NCBI RefSeq assembly: GCF_030253575.1
Contig: NC_080569.1
Location: 26,858,501 to 26,922,500, forward strand
Reading direction: 5' to 3'
DNA length: 64,000 nucleotides
Origin: Rhododendron vialii
Taxonomy: Eukaryota; Streptophyta; Magnoliopsida; Ericales; Ericaceae
How positions within the stretch are numbered: the stretch's first letter is position 1; each line of letters begins with the position of its first letter. Below are positions 59,094 to 64,000 of the stretch, piece after piece. The notes below the pieces were generated by a model that made no database searches, was not told where the DNA came from, and saw nothing but the letters and a program-made list of their open reading frames with translations. A program made the translations under genes and the position numbers.

Positions 59094-59476
59094 TGTTAGG
59101 AATTGAATTCCTTGTTCAACTCATAATGCCCTACGGATCTTGAAAACTAGGATCACAGAAATCGCAAGTAGATAGATATAATAGTGCGTAACGGAAAAAA
59201 AAAAAAAAAGAACACAAGATATACGTAAAAAACCTCAACGCGAGGAAAAACCACAGAAGCTACACCAGTCCACTATGAAATCGAATCAAGAGTACAAGTC
59301 TTCTCGCAATCTCTCTGAGACCTGCGTTTTCTCTCATCTCTCTGTTTTTTCTCTAAAAAACAAGTTAACCTAATTACATAACTATAGTGTAAAATAGGTC
59401 AGGTCCTATGTGGAAATTACACCACAAGTCCTTGAAATATCGTTTTCGCTGTTGAAGGTTGTTTGCACTCCTAACA
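59094..59476 (-). repeat. 5' LTR of the copia element
   Basis: 383 bp, aligned along its whole length with 53494-53873 with scattered substitutions and four small indels. Confidence 0.9.
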
Positions 59477-59481
59477 AGAAC

Positions 59482-61499
59482 GCCCCAGTGAACTTAACTC
59501 TTTCAATTGGGGTACTGGCTCACTGGCTGAACATGCTATAGTAGTTGGGAGCCTCTCTTCTCTGAGGAGAATTGCAACTCTGGTCTCCGATCCCCTCCCA
59601 ACCTTTGAATAAAACAAAAAAAAAAAAACAAAACAAACAACAATAGAATAAAAATTTGCCAAACTTTAATTGCCGAAATTTTGGAACCCACCGATCCGCT
59701 CGTGGATCATACAAGGCATTGTTGGATTATATGAGTCATGAAGCAATAAATGGGGCTTTGAATTGGACCAAATCATTAACCTAGCAACTACCATTTCATT
59801 GACTTATGTGTCCAACATATGATTTTTCTTTTTTTGGACTATTAATTGCTCGACCGGGTTGCTTACTCTTCAGAATCATCTGAGCGAATTCGACGGCCAT
59901 GATCTACCTACTCCATAATCAATGGCTTAATTTGTACAGTACGTACTAGTGCCTAATGGGACCCTAATATTTGGTCATTTACCGGGGGCGGATCATGTAT
60001 ATTCAACACAACCACTTTGGAAGTGTCCTAATCTAGGACCAATCAGAATTTAGTGACTTTTTTAACCCTTAAATTGTTGGAAAAACACCCCGTTAGCAAT
60101 CACGCCAACTTAGAACCGGGACATTTGGCCCAACAGGTACGTAGTTCTATCTATTTAAAATACATGTGATTGTGGGTTCAAATCATACGAAAAGAAAATT
60201 AAGATTGTGTGGATGGGTTGGGTAGGAGTCCAGGCATTATGATTTCTTCTAATAATACTGAAAGAAAAACCCACCAATTTGATGTTTGTAAAGGAAAAAA
60301 GAAAATCATCATGGGAGATGCTGTCAAACATCTTTATGTAGAGCGGTGCAGAGGGGTTCATTTGGCCGCTTATCTCGGCAATCGACGGCTCGGATCTTAA
60401 CCAATTAATAAACAGTTCAGATTTGTATGTGATTTATATGCGCTCAGATTCGATCTGAACCGTCAGTGCTGAAAAGAACAACCGAATGAGTCGCTCGGCA
60501 GAATTCCGGAACTTTCCTGGTGCTCAAGGTTGTCAACCTCAAGTAAATGCACAAGACACGTTATTAGCTTGCCCCCTAAGCATAAACGAAGTGAATACCA
60601 GCAATAATGACAGTGGAAATTTAGAATATTATATCCCAAACAAACAGTGAATCCCTTCTATTTATAATAAGCACCGGAAAATAAAAATAAAAGATTAGTC
60701 CCTTCTATCCGTTAACTGGGATTACAAGGGATCCTCCTAGTCTAGTCTGGTCGAGATAAAGTGATTATGGATAATCTATGATGATAAGCCACTTTAATAA
60801 ACCCTTTTCTTTTCTTTTTTTTAATAAACCCTTTCTAAAGCCTATCAATTTGGTTTTATTTTTTGAAAAGAAGAAAATTTTCTATTATTAGTTTGTCCAA
60901 AGAAAATTGGATTCTCATGGTGAAATAAATTGTATGTCTCTATAAAGGTTTTATTTTAATGACTCGATACGTTTGTTTTTTCAAAAATCTTAGCAATTAG
61001 TCTGGTGACTATTACCACATATCTTATTACATTTGTTTAGAAAATAAGTTCTCTAATTTTATGATCGTATATATTTTTTTGGGTGAATAAGATATATTTT
61101 ATGATTGTATATATCTTCTGTCTAACATACACGAAAGCCAAACATTTCAAATTTTGAAGTCAAAATTTAGAATTTGTCCGATTTTTAATTTCAGAACCTT
61201 AGAATTAGTCGAGATGCGTTCAAACTCTCATACATCCTATTATTAATCCTCTATATTCAAAGAAGGTTAGCATTTGCCTTCAATAATCTACCCAGGGAAG
61301 CCTACACAATGGAACTAAACCAGATCATCATTATGGCTTCTCAGGCCAATAAAGCACAAACCCAGCTCAAGAGATGGCAAAAAGATTAAAGAAGGGCAAG
61401 ATAGGAATTTCATCTGCCTCATCAAGTCCCTGGGTCCCACCAGCCCACCTTTCACTTTGTCTGCTTCACAACAGAGCATCACAAGTGGCCAAAGGAAGC
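59482..61499. other. Intergenic stretch upstream of the SMG7-like gene
   Basis: No gene recognised. A weak inverted repeat lies around 60340-60500 (GATTCGATCTGAACCGTCAG and a related text about 90 bp to the left). Confidence 0.4.
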
Positions 61500-61541
61500 T
61501 CATTTTCTTCCAACTTCAACTTCTCCGCGCGCTCTCTCTCT

Positions 61542-61579
<38 letters not shown>

Positions 61580-61743
61580 CTTGGCTATTTTCCTGAACTG
61601 TTAAAAACCCTTTAAAGTCTACTGTGTTTTTTCTGGGGGTAAATTTAGATTTTATTGACCAAGAAAAACAACCCTTCAAAGTCTTAGCAGCTCCTTTGTT
61701 GAGCTCTTGTTAATTCTCTCTCTCTTTGGATGGTCTTATGCAG
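61500..61743 (+). other. Probable 5' UTR exon of the SMG7-like gene
   Basis: CT-microsatellite-rich leader (61528-61577) ending at a strong donor ATGCAG|GTAATA. The matching acceptor TTCAGTTTAG|GATGG at 63180 would give a 1437-bp leader intron. The transcription start is not determined. Confidence 0.5.
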
Positions 61744-62132
61744 GTAATATTCTTTCCTTAATTCTATATTATCTCCGCTTGAATATAATTTTTTTTCTCC
61801 TGATGGTGCTCTGGTGGATCATAGTTGTTCTACTTTGATGCTTTTAATTTTGGACCTTTTGGTGTATTAATTACTCAAGTTTGCAGTTTTATGATTCTTC
61901 AACTGACTTCTTTGCTCACAACAGTGGCATGCCTCTGAATTAGTAGGTGAATTTCTCTTCGGCTACCTTTTTTCATTATTTTAAATAATTATCAGGTCAA
62001 CTTTAAATATTGTATATGATAGATGACTTTTGGTTAAATTTTGATTGACTGAATTCTCCATGTTTAGAAGCTTTTCGGGTGTCAATGGTGCTGGATGGTT
62101 ATGAATTTGCAAGTAAGGGTAACGATCATGCT

Positions 62133-62230
62133 AATTCAGGCCCCGGAATTAGTCGGGGTGCGCTAGTGTTTACACCTTGTAAACAGCTAGCTGGCCCAGA
62201 CATCCGGTTATTAAAAAAAAAAAAAAAATT
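62133..62230 (+). mobile_element. 5'-truncated SINE (Au-like 3' end)
   Basis: AATTAGTCGGGGTGCGC, CTGGCCCAGACATCCGGTTATT and 16 A at 62213-62228, a style of the Au SINE 3' end. ATCATGCT flanks it (62125-62132 and 62231-62238). It sits in the proposed leader intron. Confidence 0.6.
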
Positions 62231-63181
62231 ATCATGCTGGTTATCATCTTCGGTTTAGTTAATTTCTCAGAATTTACCTTTTGTGTTCGGTTTCCTTTAT
62301 AATTGGGTATACTGTTTTGGGGATATTATTGAAGTAAAGAGAGATCATTGGAAAGGCCTTTGGTATGCGTGGAAAAGCTTTTGAATTACAATGCTTAAAT
62401 CCAATGTTGTCTGAGAAAGCCTTTCTCCTCATTTAAGAAAACTTTTGAGTAGAAGAAATGGATGTTGAAAAATCGGCCAAACCACTCACTTGAGATGCAC
62501 AAAAACAATCAAGAAAAGAACAAAAACAAAAAGTGTACTGATTACATCGGCTGCATGTGGCATGTATTTTTATCCCAGGGTTTACATCACCCGTTACCCT
62601 AATGCCAGTCTCTAGGTCTCCGACATAGTTAGTGAAGTGACAGTCCAAAGCCGAATCAACAAACCCAAGAAGGGGCATATGGGAAATCCCTAGTACTTTC
62701 GTATATGTATTCTTTAGACCTCATAGTGTGGTCAGTAACCTTGGGAATAAGCTTATATGGGGTCTGAATAGATTATATAGGTGATATATAAGCTGGAAGC
62801 CTGAAAATTGCTGATGTCAACTCATCTCACCAAGCCTTTGTCCTTCAATTTTGGTTGGGTATCTGAATCCATTTTCTGACAACACCAACCATGTTTATGT
62901 TCTTATCAGAGACAAAAATAGCTAGCGAAGCGATAACTGATAGAATACCAATGGTGGATATACTAAGAATACCAATGGTTCATAGACAGATTCGTACCTC
63001 ATCTGATATGGGTTGTTGCATTTCTCTCTGTTCATCATGTAATAGTAGAAGACAGCAGTGTGCATAGCTTAATCTAGAGGTAGACTAAGGACATTTTAGC
63101 CAGAGGTCAAGAGTTTAAGTTACCCTCCCTTTATCTTTTCTTCTCCCTCCAATTGCTGATGGATGGATTCTTCAGTTTAGG

Positions 63182-63238
63182 ATGGCTGTACTGCAAAGGA
63201 GACACATTGCACTCCAAAACCAAGAAGATTTGCCATAA
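63182..63238 (+). promoter_or_regulatory. Upstream ORF (18 codons) in the SMG7-like leader
   Basis: A short frame starting MAVLQRRH and ending EDLP-stop, entirely inside the proposed leader exon, 23 bp before the main start codon. If the splice model is right, ribosomes would meet it first. Members of the SMG7/EST1 family act in or near nonsense-mediated decay, which uORFs can trigger. Confidence 0.45.
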
Positions 63239-63261
63239 GTGAGAAGATTTTTGCTCTCATC

Positions 63262-64000
63262 ATGAATCTTGATTCACCTGTTCCCATCAAAGATCCAAAG
63301 GAAAGGCAGAATCCTCTGTTTGAGGTAAATTCATGAATCCAATTGGATCCAAGTATTCACTTACGTGACACATCTTGTACTATTATCCAATCATCGAAGT
63401 ACAATCATGACTGTTGAAGTTGTTGTACATTCAGGTGATTACCACAGAAAAGCAGTTATGGGCATTGGTCCACTCCAAAGGTCTATTGCCGACAGAAGTT
63501 CAAGATTTGTATCACAAGGCTCGTTTGGGTTATGAAAAAATCATATTGAATGATCAAGAAGAGGTGGAATATCAAGATGTTGAATATTCTTTGTGGAAGC
63601 TTCACTATAAGCACATTGATGAATTCCGTAAAAGAATTAGGCTAACTTCTGCAATTACTGACAGCTTGAAATCATCGACTCCACAAAATGCTGCTAATGT
63701 GCAGATCAGCATTGATTCGCATGCAGAACATTTCAAGTCCTTTCTGTCAGAAGCAACTGAATTTTACCAAAATCTGATCACCAAAATGAGAAGACAATGT
63801 GGGCTATGTGAAGATCCTTTGTTTTCTGATGATGGCGGTGCTTCGTGTATTGTTGACCCTACGAAATTGGATAAATGTCAATATTCATGCCACCGCTTTT
63901 TAGTTTGTCTTGGGGATCTAGCTAGATATAGGGAACTGTGTAAGAAGCTGGATTCTGAAAGACATGATTGGTCAGTTGCAGCAACTCACTACTTCAAAGC
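63262..64000 (+). CDS. SMG7L: SMG7-like protein (EST1/14-3-3-like N-terminal domain), 5' part only
   Basis: Start of a plant SMG7L gene, of the EST1/SMG5-7 family linked to nonsense-mediated mRNA decay and, for EST1, telomere biology. Exon 63262-63324 encodes MNLDSPVPIKDPKERQNPLFE. A GT-AG intron (GAG|GTAAAT to TTCAG|GTGATT) of 111 bp follows, and the next exon runs from 63436 to the window edge. The open frame contains EKQLWALVHSKGLL, DVEYSLWKLHYKHIDEFRKRI and CHRFLVCLGDLARYREL, the conserved helices of the EST1 14-3-3-like fold. No stop occurs up to 64000, so the C-terminal part is outside the window. The start Met is directly before the conserved N-terminal NLDSP motif. SMG7L rather than SMG7 proper is my choice from the N-terminal style. 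Confidence 0.85.

Larger units (their letters stand above)
53494..59476 (-). mobile_element. Ty1/copia retrotransposon (Tork-like), complete structure, inactive
   Basis: Two LTRs with TGTTAGGA...TCCTAACA ends, a tRNA-Met primer site, gag, protease, integrase, RT and RNase H in copia order, all on the minus strand. It is flanked by AGAAC on both sides (53489-53493 and 59477-59481). The LTRs differ at roughly 6% of positions by eye, so the insertion is old. The frame is cut by at least five stops and the protease and RT active sites are mutated. A CACTA element is inserted near the pol 3' end. The Tork assignment rests on the RT and RNase H style and is inference. Confidence 0.92.

Overview
This window is plant nuclear DNA, almost certainly from a eudicot. 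It is AT-rich and gene-poor, with GT-AG introns, plant-specific gene families (a 2-oxoglutarate-dependent dioxygenase, an Ole e 1/AGP31-type cell-wall protein, a RALF peptide, SMG7L/EST1) and a dense population of plant transposons, including an old pararetrovirus insertion. The species cannot be fixed from sequence alone.

Layout. (1) 1.9-4.5 kb: a complete three-exon dioxygenase gene (-) with one apparent GC-AG intron. (2) 5.4-22.2 kb: two copies of a serpin gene (-) from a local duplication, both broken. Copy A carries a 397-bp fold-back transposon in its intron; copy B still shows the empty target site. The region also holds two long solo LTRs with 5-bp target duplications, a Mutator-type MITE with a 9-bp duplication, and a strange array built from CTATGAGAACT and its reverse complement. 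(3) 22.2-24.65 kb: a scrambled endogenous caulimovirid fragment with its promoter region present twice as a direct repeat and a capsid-like ORF inverted between the copies. (4) 26.5-38.1 kb: a cluster of an unnamed small-protein family (three intact copies of 84-85 codons and one broken copy), partly made by an inverted duplication, with a stack of nested fold-back and hAT-type elements beside the broken copy. A relic of a plastid-type 3-oxoacyl-ACP synthase gene (KAS) lies in the same stretch. (5) 39-43.4 kb: a solo LTR, a 732-bp inverted-repeat element and a hAT transposase relic. (6) 43.9-45.15 kb: a two-exon secreted proline-rich Ole e 1-domain gene. (7) 48.5-49.5 kb: a RALF peptide precursor gene with an intron. 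(8) 53.5-59.5 kb: a complete but dead Ty1/copia element (-) with a CACTA element nested in it. (9) 61.5-64 kb: the 5' end of an SMG7-like/EST1-domain gene (+), cut by the window edge.

The host genes are unrelated neighbours rather than a pathway. Cell-wall and apoplastic signalling proteins (AGP31-like, RALF), a specialised-metabolism oxygenase and an RNA-surveillance-family protein sit as islands in repeats. The most unusual material is the small-protein cluster, the fold-back family whose insertion history can be read from paralogous sites, the bidirectional CTATGAGAACT array and the rearranged viral insertion. Exon boundaries were placed by hand from splice consensus and reading frame; no database search was possible.
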